15,808 bases of DNA, from contig DGUQ01000011.1 in assembly GCA_002394725.1 (NCBI GenBank), positions 17,589 through 33,396 of the forward strand, given 5' to 3'. Below the pieces are notes generated by a model, which ran no database searches, was not told the origin of the DNA, and worked only from the letters and a program-made list of their open reading frames with translations. Both the position numbers and the translations under genes were made by a program. Origin of the DNA: Ruminococcaceae bacterium UBA4306 (GTDB taxonomy: Bacteria; Bacillota; Clostridia; Oscillospirales; Acutalibacteraceae). Positions within the stretch are counted from its first letter, which is position 1, and each line of letters starts with the position of its first letter. Positions 6,213-15,602 of the stretch are shown here, in pieces.

Positions 6213-6782
6213 ATGAACAGTATTTCATTTTTTCATACAGGCTTTGTAGTTTGTCTTGCCGGCGCGATCTTGTTTTTGGTGATAACAGCTGTTCTTTTCT
6301 TTGCCTTTGATATCAAAACGATCTATGCGATACGTTCGGGAAGAGCTCAGGCAAAGACAGTGAAGGAGATGGAGCAGACAAATTCATCTACCGGAAGACT
6401 GAGAGCGGAAAAGAAGCAGCGAGCATCGGCACAACAGGCAAAAAAACGTAAGCCCTCCAAAAGCTCGTCTGAGATCCGTCCGCCTGCTGAAAAGCCTCCG
6501 GTTACCGAGAGTGTTTCACCGATCACGCAGAGTACATATTCGGATGATTCTCAGAGCGTAACGGAAAAGCTCAGCCCTGATACACGGTCAAAGAATGAAA
6601 AAGCCGAAGAAAATACGGTCGTACTGAATCAAGAAAATGCCGCAACTGCTCAAACTCAGAGCAGCGAGACCGTTGTACTTAACAACACAGGAGAACAGAC
6701 AGCGCGTCAGAGCAACGCGCCTGTTCGCTTTGAGATTGTAAAAAAGATTATATGCCTTGATACCGATGAAGTGATCGGCTGA
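6213..6782 (+). CDS. Single-pass membrane protein with long tail carrying T-x-V-L motifs
   Basis: I do not recognise a named family for this 189-residue protein. One membrane span (about 9-33) is followed by a basic, Lys/Arg/Gln-rich, probably cytosolic stretch (to about 90) and a Ser/Thr/Glu-rich disordered region. Two motifs there, ENTVVLN (T135) and SETVVLN (T153), match the ETSVL/ETTVL motifs beside the FHA domain of the protease. They are good candidates for kinase phosphorylation and FHA docking (inference). The C-terminus FEIVKKIICLDTDEVIG weakly resembles the opening strands of that FHA domain (FNLIRKSNNEVITIN to VIG) and stops there. The start is ATG 6213, one base after the kinase stop, with GGTGGGA upstream, so the two are coupled. 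Confidence 0.85.
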   Translation: MNSISFFHTGFVVCLAGAILFLVITAVLFFAFDIKTIYAIRSGRAQAKTVKEMEQTNSSTGRLRAEKKQRASAQQAKKRKPSKSSSEIRPPAEKPPVTESVSPITQSTYSDDSQSVTEKLSPDTRSKNEKAEENTVVLNQENAATAQTQSSETVVLNNTGEQTARQSNAPVRFEIVKKIICLDTDEVIG

Positions 6783-6796
6783 CAGGCATCAGCCTC

Positions 6797-6824
6797 ATCC
6801 TCGGCATGAAGATATGCCGAGGAT
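6797..6824 (+). other. Perfect 11-bp stem-loop between operon genes
   Basis: ATCCTCGGCAT (6797-6807) and ATGCCGAGGAT (6814-6824) pair without mismatch around a GAAGAT loop. The next bases are TTGGGG, not a T-tract, so complete termination is unlikely. It sits in the only sizeable gap of the operon (6783-6845). It could be a partial terminator, an RNA processing site, or a stabiliser that sets different levels for the upstream signalling genes and the downstream giant gene. Confidence 0.65.
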
Positions 6825-6845
6825 TTGGGGCGCAAGGGGAAAGAT

Positions 6846-7319
6846 ATGAAAAATACAGTTAAACTGATGAAGCTCTCGATCATTTTTGTTGCGGTGTCAT
6901 CATTGTCGTTGATCGGCGTTGCGTTTTCCGATTTCAACGCAAACAGCATTCGGCGTTTTACCGCGTATGTTACGGGAGCGGTGTTCTGGATATTTTTGAT
7001 TGCGGGTTATATACTGCTGGCTATCGTCTCCAATAGACGGAAAGCAGACAAAAGAGCAAAGATTACGGATAAACGTCCGGGTATCATTTGTTTTTTTACA
7101 AGTAAAGAAGCAAAGATCGCTGACATAGGAATGTTCGCGGCGATCGTTTTATCATTGGTATTTTCGTTTGTTCCGGGAATAAGCACGGCTGTGCGCGTCA
7201 TTTTTATCGCACTGCTTGTCTTATCGATTCAGATGCACTGCATCTTAAACGGAGTAAACTATAGATATATTCGATCATTAACAGAGGGAAAAACGAGCAA
7301 GAAGGAGAGTATCGTATGA
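6846..7319 (+). CDS. Four-pass small membrane protein, unknown function
   Basis: This 157-residue protein has hydrophobic segments at about 10-27, 39-62, 91-110 and 114-134. A basic loop (NRRKADKRAK) lies between the second and third. No enzyme motif is visible and I cannot name a family. ATG 6846 follows AAGGGGA (6834-6840). An in-frame TTG seven codons upstream lies at the edge of the hairpin and is a poorer start. The stop codon overlaps the start of the giant gene (ATGA at 7316-7319), so translation is probably coupled. Inferred role: export, assembly or membrane placement of the giant protein or the kinase complex. Confidence 0.85.
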   Translation: MKNTVKLMKLSIIFVAVSSLSLIGVAFSDFNANSIRRFTAYVTGAVFWIFLIAGYILLAIVSNRRKADKRAKITDKRPGIICFFTSKEAKIADIGMFAAIVLSLVFSFVPGISTAVRVIFIALLVLSIQMHCILNGVNYRYIRSLTEGKTSKKESIV

Positions 7320-10300
7320 AGATGTCAAAGTTTTCGATCTTACTGAGAGTTCTGGCTGTTGTGCTGTCGTTGATGCTGCTGTTTGGCTATTTGCCTGTCA
7401 GCGCTTTGGATGGCGATGATCCCGAGCCTACCGCGGTTCAGGAAACACAGGAGCCGACACAAATCGGAGAAGAGGCAACCGAAGTGCAGCAAAATCAGGA
7501 CGAAACCACTCAAACAGCCTCTGAGTTCCCGACAGAGAATAAACCGGGCGGCACTGAGCCGGCTGTTTCACCGACAGAAGCGGCAGAAGATTCCGATACA
7601 ATCAAAATCAAGGTCTTTTCCCAAGGCGGCAACCTGGTCAACTACGCAACGCCTTCTTTGGGAAGAATTGAAATCACGATTGATAAGGGTGACACGGAAA
7701 CGGAAGATATCGATGCGCTTTCAGTCGTTTTTATAAAGAGTGATGATTACAGCGCTTCCCTGTTGGATGCCGACAACCTTATTCAGGGTTTTGATAACGA
7801 GCCGGATTGGGTTACATTAGGCGAAGATAGCGCTCAGCGCACCGTAAAACTCAATTTGCGCAACAGTTCGGCGCCCGATCTGACGGACGGTGAATATACG
7901 ATCGCTGTGCGTGACGGGCATGGAAACGTTGAAAGGATGGATGTTCTGCGTTTGACAAAAGCGCCCGGGATCAGTTCTTTCTCCGGTATACCCTCTGACT
8001 GGACGAAGGATTCTGTAACGGTCGGCATTCATATAAATGGTAATATCGATTATGTCGACAGTGTAACATTCAAAGAAAAGAACGGCCCCACTTCTACAGC
8101 GACATACTCCGATGGGGCGTACTATGCTGCAATCCAGAAGTATGCCGCTGCCAACTCGTATTCTTTTACTGTCATTGATGTAGCAGGAAACAAGAATACG
8201 GCAACGCTGAATCAGACGATCAAGATCGATAAGGATAAACCCGATCTGAGCATCGTCAAGTACACGGACGGAAAGAATGACATTGTACCCGGTACAACAT
8301 GGCTGACCGCAAATCAAAAGGTCTATGCTGTAGTAAAAGCAGAGGATAAGAACGACGATGTACCTCAGTCAGGAATCAATGAGAATTCTTTCAAACTTGA
8401 CGGAAAAGAAGTTGCTGTTACCAAAGACGGCGACAATTATCGTATTGAACTTTCTGATCCTACAAAAATCAGCGAGGTATCGGTAAAAGATACCGCTGAA
8501 AACGTCGCGAAAGTAAATACAGCGCCATTTTCGATCGATTCGACCGCTTCCGTAGAGTCGGATATTCAGGTCGTTTTCTCTCCGGCAGAAACGCTGGCAG
8601 GAAAATTCCTGAACGCTCTTTCATTCGGCCTGTATTATAATGATTCCATCAAAATGACCGTGAAGGTCAACTCCAACGGCGAATCTGATATTGCCGATAT
8701 CACAGTGAAGGATATCAACGATATCACTGAGAAGGATACCGGCAAGGTTCTCGACAGAAAAGACATCACCAATGATGGACACGGTGTTTTCAGTGCCGAA
8801 TATATCCTTTCTACCCAAAATACAGAATACAATCTGACGATAGAGGCAACAGACGCTGTCGGAAACGAATCGAGCATAATCCCTCTGAGTGAGATCAAGA
8901 AGATTTATATCAAGGAAAACGCGCTGGGAGAGGATAAAACACTGTATGAAGTTGTCGCAACCAATCTGGCGCCCAATATGGAAGACGAAGATTTTGTCGT
9001 ATCGGGTAAGCCGATCAACAACTTCTATGTGACCACAGACGGCAAACAGAAGGTATCCTTGAAGATCACGGATCCTTTGTCCGGTTTAGATGGTGACGTT
9101 GCCCTGTATTTCGCTAAGACGAGTGAGTTTGAGAAAACCGACGAACAATACACAAAGCTGCCTGAGAAGGTTAAGGATAAGGATGTAAAAAGAGTTTTGC
9201 ATACCGATACTGATACATTCAGTGAAAAGCGTATTGCCGAAGATCTGGAATTCGAGCTGCCTGCCGATCTAGCGTCCGGCGACTACACCGTATTGGCGAT
9301 CGCAAAGAATAACAGTGGCAAAACAGCTGAGTTCCCCAGAGGGATCAAGATCGATAATGACGGTCCCGTCCTTTCCGACGCGGAGCTGAGTCCCGACGGC
9401 TGGACAAAAGATGAGATCACAGTTACGTTCAAGGTTCAGGATGATTTTGCAGGCGTTAATGCTGACGACGTAATAGTGAAGAAGCCCGACGGAGGGACTC
9501 TTACACCGACTGATAACGGTGACGGCACATATTCCTTTGTCACTAAGGTGAATGGCGACTATATCGCGACAGCTGTCGATAAGCTCGGGAATTCCTCAAG
9601 CGAACTGAAAATTACCGTATCTAATTTTGATGATAAAATGCCTGATATTAATATCATAAAATATGAGCCCGACGGCGATAAGAACTGGACTTCCAGTGAA
9701 GTAAAGGTTTCGTTCGAGGTAACGGACAACTCCAATGCTTCTGTCAACCTGACCATAGATGACGGTACTGTTATCCACGTTGAAGGCAACGGCAAGTATT
9801 GGTTTATGGCAAACGCAAACCGCGTCTACAAGATAACCGCGACCGATCAAGCAATAAATTCAAACACTGTGTCGACAAAAATGATCCTTTTCGATAATCA
9901 GTCTCCTCAGATCGAAAAGGTCGTATTCGAAAAAGGAAAGGGCAATTTCAAAAAGTTCGGTATCTATGATAATGAAATCATAAAAGCAACCGTATTTGTT
10001 AGGTCTCCCGGTAACGCTCCCGTTGACGAGATCCTGTTGAAAAACGGATCGGATAAGATCGAGCACGAGGGAACGATCACGCAGGATAGCGAAGATAAAA
10101 ATCTGTATTCGCTTACTTTCCCGCTGAAGATCAGCGAAAAGGCGTATCACTTGAGCGTGGAAGCAAAGAATAAATCTCAATTAAACGCTTCTGCAAATAT
10201 CGAGGATCTCCCACTGTATATCGAGGGTGACGAAACCGCCCGGATGATAGAGGAAAAGTATAAGAACGCGTTTGAGCTTGTTGTGACAGATCACAAGCCT

Positions 10301-13300
10301 GCGATTGATTTTGATAACGATATTAAGAGCTACTCATCACAGCCCGATGAATCAAACGCGAACAGAAAGGTGTTTGCCGGCGCCGGAGGCGGAACGGTAA
10401 GCGCGACCGTTACCGACGATCTTTCCGGCGTGGAAGAAATCGTTTCCGTCAAATTTGACGGACAGATAGTTGACGCTGATTATCAGATCGATCAAGATCA
10501 AAAAGAAGTGTCAGTTCCCGTCAGCTATACGTTTGAGGATAAATTGAGCTCCGGCGAGCATACATTTGAGATCACAGCAAAGAATAACGCCGGTAATTCG
10601 AGAACGCTTCCTTATACCTTCTACCTTGACCAGACGGCACCCACAGGAACCTACACCGCTCCCGAGAAATGGACCAATCAGCATATTGAGGTCACCTTGA
10701 GTATCGATGATGACGCCGATGGGCTTGGCTATTACAGCGGCATTGACAAGGTCGAGGTGGACGGCGGCGACGTCAAGGTGGAGAAGAAGAGCGACGGGGA
10801 ATACACCTTTATCGCTGAGTCAAGAAAAGATTATACAATCAGCATGACCGATAAGCTCGGCAACACCGGCACTTTTACCGTGGCCGCTGAGGATATCCTC
10901 TTTGATAACACAGCCCCTGAGCTGGTTAAAGACCCTGAGACGGGTAGTGGATTTACTTATGATAACGACGAAAACAAAAACTGGGTCAGCAAAGAAACGG
11001 GTGTTACCGTCAGCTTTAAGCTCACTGACGATCTGTCGGGCGTCGATACAGAAAGCATCGAGATCGCCGGTGACAGCAACAAAGAGACTTACCATGACAA
11101 AGATGGCTACAGCTGTGTAAAGAATACAGAAACAGGCGAAGTAACCTGTTCCTTCCGCGCGGATTATTACCAGACCTATACCGTAACCGTAACCGACAGC
11201 GTTATGTTGGAAGGAGATGATGTGAACAAAGCAACCTTTGAAGTTAATGATAAGGGAAAGCTGAAGGTGGACGGAACCGCACCTGAGATCAATTCTGTCA
11301 CCTTTGAGTCAGCCGCAACCGCTACGGAAAAGATCCTGAACGTTCTGAGCTTCGGTCTGTATTCCAACAACGACATCAAGATGACCGTAAAGGCGACTGA
11401 CGCGGCACCTTCATCCGGTATTGCCGATATCACGGCGGAGTATAACAATTCTGTTACGATCCAAGCTTCAGAAGGTTGGTCACCAACAGATGCGAGCGGA
11501 GAACATGATGTGACCGTCACGCGTGATTTTATCATCAAGAAAAGTAATGAGGCGATTGATCCCGGCAATATCAAATTAACGGCGACGGATAACGTCGGTT
11601 ATGACAGCGATGTTATATCCGCGGCGGATACCGATAAATATGTCGTATATCCCAATGCTGAGAGCGCAGTGAAGGCGCCGGTTCAAGATGGCTTTGAGAT
11701 CGTAGCATCCGATGAAAAGCCTGAAATCGGCACAATCAGTTTGGAAGGAAACGGTAAGCAAACTTTCAAAGATAATGTTTGGTTCATCGGAGAAGAGAAC
11801 GGTACCGAGGTCACCGTTACTTCTGAAATAACCGCCAAGCTGACAAAGCTGCATGACATCCAGGTTTATCTCAATGGTAAAAGGATCACAGAGCAGGTAA
11901 CGGGAGCAGGACAGATCACGGACTTTGGCAAACATTCAGGTGATCCGATTTCTTCCAAAACGATTTCCTTCTCGACAGGTGGATTCGATTGCGTTCATCG
12001 CGCTTCCTCCGGCAACGCCGAAAACGTTGTCAAGATCATTGCAACAGGAAATAATACCGATGGTAAAGAGGTTGTCAGCGAAGATTCCAGAACCTTCTAT
12101 ATCGACGACACGAAACCCGAGATCACTTCTGTCAGATTTGAATCGGCTAAGAGCGCGGCGGATTCCGTTCTGAATGTTCTGACATTTGGTTTATATTCCA
12201 ACGATAAGATCAAGATGACGGTTAATGTCGTGGACGGCTCGGATAGTATCCCTATCTATTCCTCCGGCGTGCAGACGATTTCTCTGAACAATACCGGCTC
12301 CGGTACGATCAACGCAGAAAAATTTGATCGTACAGATGATTCTATAACCGGATCGACAACCGCAAGTCGTACGTTTACTTACACGATCAGCAAAGCAAAA
12401 TACGATCCTTCATTAATTACATTAGGCGTTACGGATAATGTCGGCAACAAGCCCGAGAATGTTTCTGTCGCAACGCTGAATCAGGAAGGAAAAATCTTTA
12501 CCAAAAACAACGAAACCGCGAAGATCTTTGATGAAGATAAATTCGAGATCGTTTCTACCTCCCAAAAGCCTACGGTATCGGATATTAAGCTCTCGGCAAC
12601 GCCGGAGGCGTATTCCGACGGCAGCAAGGTTTGGTATCAGGGAAATACGTCCGATGAAGTAGGAATGAAGTTCACCGCTGAGGATAAGCTGTCCAAGCTC
12701 CATTCCGTTAAAACCGAGATCAACGGTCATAATATCATCAAACAGATCTACACCGGCTTTGAGAATGAGCCGGCGAATACGCCCGACGGTATGGACGCAT
12801 GGGTAGGAGAGAATGAAGAGACCTACTCCGCCAATACCGCTCAGAGCGACGTGACAGGTTATCTGCATCGCATCAGCGAATCCGCTTCCTATAACCAATT
12901 CACGGTTGAGGTATGCAATAACAGCGGTATCACTGCGAAAAAAAAATCCGAACAATTCTATATTGATGACGTTGCGCCTTATATCACTGAGTTTTCATTC
13001 GCGGGTGACGGCTACAGCGACGTATATGCGGATGATGAAAACGGAGGCTTGAATCCTGCCGGCGTAGAGCTCAAGGAATACGGCTTCTACTTCAAGAGCA
13101 CGACCGATGTGACTGTTACGGCATCTGATTTTGTTGAAAAAACCAACGTAGAGGGCTCGGGCGTGAAATACATCGGCTTCCGATTTGTCGATATCAATGG
13201 TGAAACCTATGATTACGGCGAGCGTGCAGTCGATAAAAACAATCAGGCAACCTTTACGGTCAATGCCGACTTCAAGGGTCAGATATTCGCTTATGCCGTT

Positions 13301-15586
13301 GATCATGTGACAAACAAAGGCTCCGAGATCACCCCTGCCGGTCTGATCGTCGAGAGCGGCAGCGCTCATAGCTCCCATTCCGATGCAAGCATTGAATTCG
13401 GATCGGCAAATTATCACGGCAAGGATAACAACGGGCTCGATCTGTTTAGCGGCGACGTGACGGTGAGCTTTACCATCTCGGACAGCATCTCCGGACTGAG
13501 AGACGCTTACTACACCGTTACCAACGGTTCACAGGTTGTTGATTTCCAACAGGTTACTGTCAGCAACGGAGGTTCACTGAACAATAACAGCTGGCGTATT
13601 GCTCAGCGTGAAACCGGCACGAATCTGATCACCCAAATGTCACTGACGGATTCGATCTCGGCATCTCGATTCAACGCTAATAATCTGGTAGTTACCTTGA
13701 CAGCTCATGACAGAGCCGGTTATACGATCGAGGCGAAGAAAAGCCTCAGTATCGATATCACCAAGCCGAAGATCGAGGTCACCTTCAACCCGAGCGATCC
13801 CGTCAACACCGATTCCGGCAACAATTATTACAGCTCTACCAGAACAGCAACCATCACCGTTACGGAACGCAACTTCAACCCGAATGATTTTGACTGGTCA
13901 AAGATGATCGCGATCGAGGGTTCTGTTCCCTCTTACGCGGCAGGGGCTAATTGGAGTACCTCTTATTCGAATTATACCGACGACAGTCAGCATACGGCGA
14001 CGGTCGCCTTTGCCGACGACGGAAAATATGAGGTCATTCTTAACTTTACCGATATGGCAGGCAACAAGGCGGATCAGGTTGACGCAGGGCAGTTCTATAT
14101 TGATAAAACCGTTCCTACCATCAGCGTTTCTTACAGCCCCGATACCGAGTATTACAGCGGTACTGTTACAGCGACAGTCACGATCGTAGAGCATAACTTT
14201 AACCCGGACGGCAAGTATCTGACACTCACGCCCCATTATTACGCGCCTGACCAGTCTACCGTCAAATCGGGTCCCACACTGGCTGCGTGGAGCTCCGGCG
14301 GCGATACGCATACCGCGACGCTCACGTTCAGTGAGGACGGAAAATACGCGTTTGATATCGCGTTCAAGGATATGGCGTTGAACGACGCTCAGTCATATAC
14401 GGGTAAGACCTTCTACGTTGATCAGACCAAGCCTGAGATTACCTTCGCTGAGGCGATAAAGGACGGTCAGGCGTATGATACTCAGGTGCAGCCCGGTTTT
14501 GACGTCTTTGACTTTAACTATGCAGGCGCCGAAAGCGTCAACTATACCTTGACAAAGCATTATTATGACTTTAATACCGGGAAGCAAACCGCTGAGGTTA
14601 TCGACAGCTCTTCGGTAAAGGCAGAGTATATCGAGGGCGTGATCAGGCAGCTGTTCACCTATCCGCTGTTCGAAAAAACAGAGGGCAATGACGGTGTCTA
14701 TGTCCTTACGGTTTCAGCAACAGACCGTGCCGGAAATGTTTCCGAGCCTGCTTCCCTCACCTTCTCTGTCAACTGCTTCGGTTCGGTGTTCCTGCTGGCG
14801 TCTGATGAAACCGTCCAACTCGCCGAATCCGGGTATACCAGTGATGCTCCCGATATCCTGATCAAGGAGATCAACGTCAATCAGCTCAAAGAGCAGAGCA
14901 TGACGCTCTCGTATAACAACAGTAACCAGAAGCTGAGTGATAAGGATTACTCGATCACGTCCTCCGGCGGCGGTGATCAATGGTATGAGTACCTGTACAA
15001 GATCTCTTCGGATATGTTCGAGAACGAAGGCAGCTATACCGTTACCGCAAGCTCGACTGACGCAAAGCTCGGTACCGTTACCACCAACCGTACCGTCAAC
15101 ACGGTAGACGGAGAGAGTGCGGCGCATAAGAATTGTCCCGTCTCCTTTATCGTGGACAAAACAGCACCCAGCGTGACCATTAACGGTGTAGAGGAAAACG
15201 GCGCCTATTCCGAGGCTGAAAGAGAGATCCAGATCACTTGTCTGGATGACAACCTTGACAAGGATTCAGTCGTACTGAAAATCAACGGCGAGACAGTCGA
15301 TCTGGAGTCGTCCGAGATCAACGATTCACTTGTCGGGCAGTTGGACATCAACCATACTATCCTCGCGAGCGGCCAGCAGACCGACTATAAGGTCGAGGTC
15401 GAGGCAAAGGACTACGCCGGAGTTACAGGCGAGGGTTCAGTTGATAAGTTCACTCTGAGCGCGACATGGCTCACGATGTTCTTCCACAATACCACCGCAG
15501 TGATTATCACAAGCGTGGTACTGGCGGCTTTGATTGCACTTGCTATCTTCCTGATTTTGAAAAAGCGTCGTCAGGAAAATCCATAA
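7316..15586 (+). CDS. Giant (2756 aa) membrane-anchored surface protein with about 13 Ig-like modules
   Basis: The signal peptide (1-30, ending PVSA) is followed by an acidic Thr/Pro/Glu-rich linker (to about 95). Then come many beta-rich Ig-like modules, each opened by a D-x-T-x-P-type linker such as IDKDKP (about 304), LDQTAP (1104), IDDTKP (1595), IDKTVP (about 2260) and VDKTAP (about 2613). I count about 13. DLSGV/SISGL turns recur within them. Three blocks carry a close copy of FGLY-(S/Y)N-(D)-IKMTV, near residues 437, 1347 and 1625. A membrane span (about 2728-2748) and KKRRQENP end the protein. There is no LPXTG motif, so it is held by its own anchor rather than by sortase. AAGGAG (7302-7307) precedes ATG 7316; ATG 7322 is a possible alternative start. 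Ig-like arrays of this kind act as adhesins or extended envelope scaffolds in known families. Ligand unknown. The reading frame is uninterrupted over 8.2 kb, arguing for active selection. Confidence 0.93.
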   Translation: MKMSKFSILLRVLAVVLSLMLLFGYLPVSALDGDDPEPTAVQETQEPTQIGEEATEVQQNQDETTQTASEFPTENKPGGTEPAVSPTEAAEDSDTIKIKVFSQGGNLVNYATPSLGRIEITIDKGDTETEDIDALSVVFIKSDDYSASLLDADNLIQGFDNEPDWVTLGEDSAQRTVKLNLRNSSAPDLTDGEYTIAVRDGHGNVERMDVLRLTKAPGISSFSGIPSDWTKDSVTVGIHINGNIDYVDSVTFKEKNGPTSTATYSDGAYYAAIQKYAAANSYSFTVIDVAGNKNTATLNQTIKIDKDKPDLSIVKYTDGKNDIVPGTTWLTANQKVYAVVKAEDKNDDVPQSGINENSFKLDGKEVAVTKDGDNYRIELSDPTKISEVSVKDTAENVAKVNTAPFSIDSTASVESDIQVVFSPAETLAGKFLNALSFGLYYNDSIKMTVKVNSNGESDIADITVKDINDITEKDTGKVLDRKDITNDGHGVFSAEYILSTQNTEYNLTIEATDAVGNESSIIPLSEIKKIYIKENALGEDKTLYEVVATNLAPNMEDEDFVVSGKPINNFYVTTDGKQKVSLKITDPLSGLDGDVALYFAKTSEFEKTDEQYTKLPEKVKDKDVKRVLHTDTDTFSEKRIAEDLEFELPADLASGDYTVLAIAKNNSGKTAEFPRGIKIDNDGPVLSDAELSPDGWTKDEITVTFKVQDDFAGVNADDVIVKKPDGGTLTPTDNGDGTYSFVTKVNGDYIATAVDKLGNSSSELKITVSNFDDKMPDINIIKYEPDGDKNWTSSEVKVSFEVTDNSNASVNLTIDDGTVIHVEGNGKYWFMANANRVYKITATDQAINSNTVSTKMILFDNQSPQIEKVVFEKGKGNFKKFGIYDNEIIKATVFVRSPGNAPVDEILLKNGSDKIEHEGTITQDSEDKNLYSLTFPLKISEKAYHLSVEAKNKSQLNASANIEDLPLYIEGDETARMIEEKYKNAFELVVTDHKPAIDFDNDIKSYSSQPDESNANRKVFAGAGGGTVSATVTDDLSGVEEIVSVKFDGQIVDADYQIDQDQKEVSVPVSYTFEDKLSSGEHTFEITAKNNAGNSRTLPYTFYLDQTAPTGTYTAPEKWTNQHIEVTLSIDDDADGLGYYSGIDKVEVDGGDVKVEKKSDGEYTFIAESRKDYTISMTDKLGNTGTFTVAAEDILFDNTAPELVKDPETGSGFTYDNDENKNWVSKETGVTVSFKLTDDLSGVDTESIEIAGDSNKETYHDKDGYSCVKNTETGEVTCSFRADYYQTYTVTVTDSVMLEGDDVNKATFEVNDKGKLKVDGTAPEINSVTFESAATATEKILNVLSFGLYSNNDIKMTVKATDAAPSSGIADITAEYNNSVTIQASEGWSPTDASGEHDVTVTRDFIIKKSNEAIDPGNIKLTATDNVGYDSDVISAADTDKYVVYPNAESAVKAPVQDGFEIVASDEKPEIGTISLEGNGKQTFKDNVWFIGEENGTEVTVTSEITAKLTKLHDIQVYLNGKRITEQVTGAGQITDFGKHSGDPISSKTISFSTGGFDCVHRASSGNAENVVKIIATGNNTDGKEVVSEDSRTFYIDDTKPEITSVRFESAKSAADSVLNVLTFGLYSNDKIKMTVNVVDGSDSIPIYSSGVQTISLNNTGSGTINAEKFDRTDDSITGSTTASRTFTYTISKAKYDPSLITLGVTDNVGNKPENVSVATLNQEGKIFTKNNETAKIFDEDKFEIVSTSQKPTVSDIKLSATPEAYSDGSKVWYQGNTSDEVGMKFTAEDKLSKLHSVKTEINGHNIIKQIYTGFENEPANTPDGMDAWVGENEETYSANTAQSDVTGYLHRISESASYNQFTVEVCNNSGITAKKKSEQFYIDDVAPYITEFSFAGDGYSDVYADDENGGLNPAGVELKEYGFYFKSTTDVTVTASDFVEKTNVEGSGVKYIGFRFVDINGETYDYGERAVDKNNQATFTVNADFKGQIFAYAVDHVTNKGSEITPAGLIVESGSAHSSHSDASIEFGSANYHGKDNNGLDLFSGDVTVSFTISDSISGLRDAYYTVTNGSQVVDFQQVTVSNGGSLNNNSWRIAQRETGTNLITQMSLTDSISASRFNANNLVVTLTAHDRAGYTIEAKKSLSIDITKPKIEVTFNPSDPVNTDSGNNYYSSTRTATITVTERNFNPNDFDWSKMIAIEGSVPSYAAGANWSTSYSNYTDDSQHTATVAFADDGKYEVILNFTDMAGNKADQVDAGQFYIDKTVPTISVSYSPDTEYYSGTVTATVTIVEHNFNPDGKYLTLTPHYYAPDQSTVKSGPTLAAWSSGGDTHTATLTFSEDGKYAFDIAFKDMALNDAQSYTGKTFYVDQTKPEITFAEAIKDGQAYDTQVQPGFDVFDFNYAGAESVNYTLTKHYYDFNTGKQTAEVIDSSSVKAEYIEGVIRQLFTYPLFEKTEGNDGVYVLTVSATDRAGNVSEPASLTFSVNCFGSVFLLASDETVQLAESGYTSDAPDILIKEINVNQLKEQSMTLSYNNSNQKLSDKDYSITSSGGGDQWYEYLYKISSDMFENEGSYTVTASSTDAKLGTVTTNRTVNTVDGESAAHKNCPVSFIVDKTAPSVTINGVEENGAYSEAEREIQITCLDDNLDKDSVVLKINGETVDLESSEINDSLVGQLDINHTILASGQQTDYKVEVEAKDYAGVTGEGSVDKFTLSATWLTMFFHNTTAVIITSVVLAALIALAIFLILKKRRQENP
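8597..8662 (+). repeat. Paralogous block 1 of the giant protein (FGLYYND type)
   Basis: Encodes a stretch read as LNALSFGLYYNDSIKMTV, the first of three near-identical blocks. The others lie at about 11328-11393 and 12157-12222. Similar sequence in an otherwise divergent Ig array points to later internal duplication of one module type. Confidence 0.75.
11328..11393 (+). repeat. Paralogous block 2 of the giant protein (FGLYSNN type)
   Basis: Encodes LNVLSFGLYSNNDIKMTV. It is preceded by VTFESA, which parallels VRFESA before block 3, so the duplicated unit is longer than the core block. Blocks 2 and 3 are closer to each other than to block 1. Confidence 0.75.
12157..12222 (+). repeat. Paralogous block 3 of the giant protein (FGLYSND type)
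   Basis: Encodes LNVLTFGLYSNDKIKMTV. As in block 2, a DxTxPEI linker and a FESA sequence come just before it. The spacing between blocks 2 and 3 is about 830 bp, probably the size of the duplicated multi-domain unit. Confidence 0.75.
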
Positions 15587-15602
15587 ATGATTCTTATTAA
15601 CG

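Noticed and set aside
12422..12955. 177-codon - strand open frame within the giant gene
   Set aside because: It lies wholly antisense to well-structured Ig-like coding sequence, as do several others (7817-8317, 11176-11574, 13898-14311). None shows a domain or a ribosome binding site.
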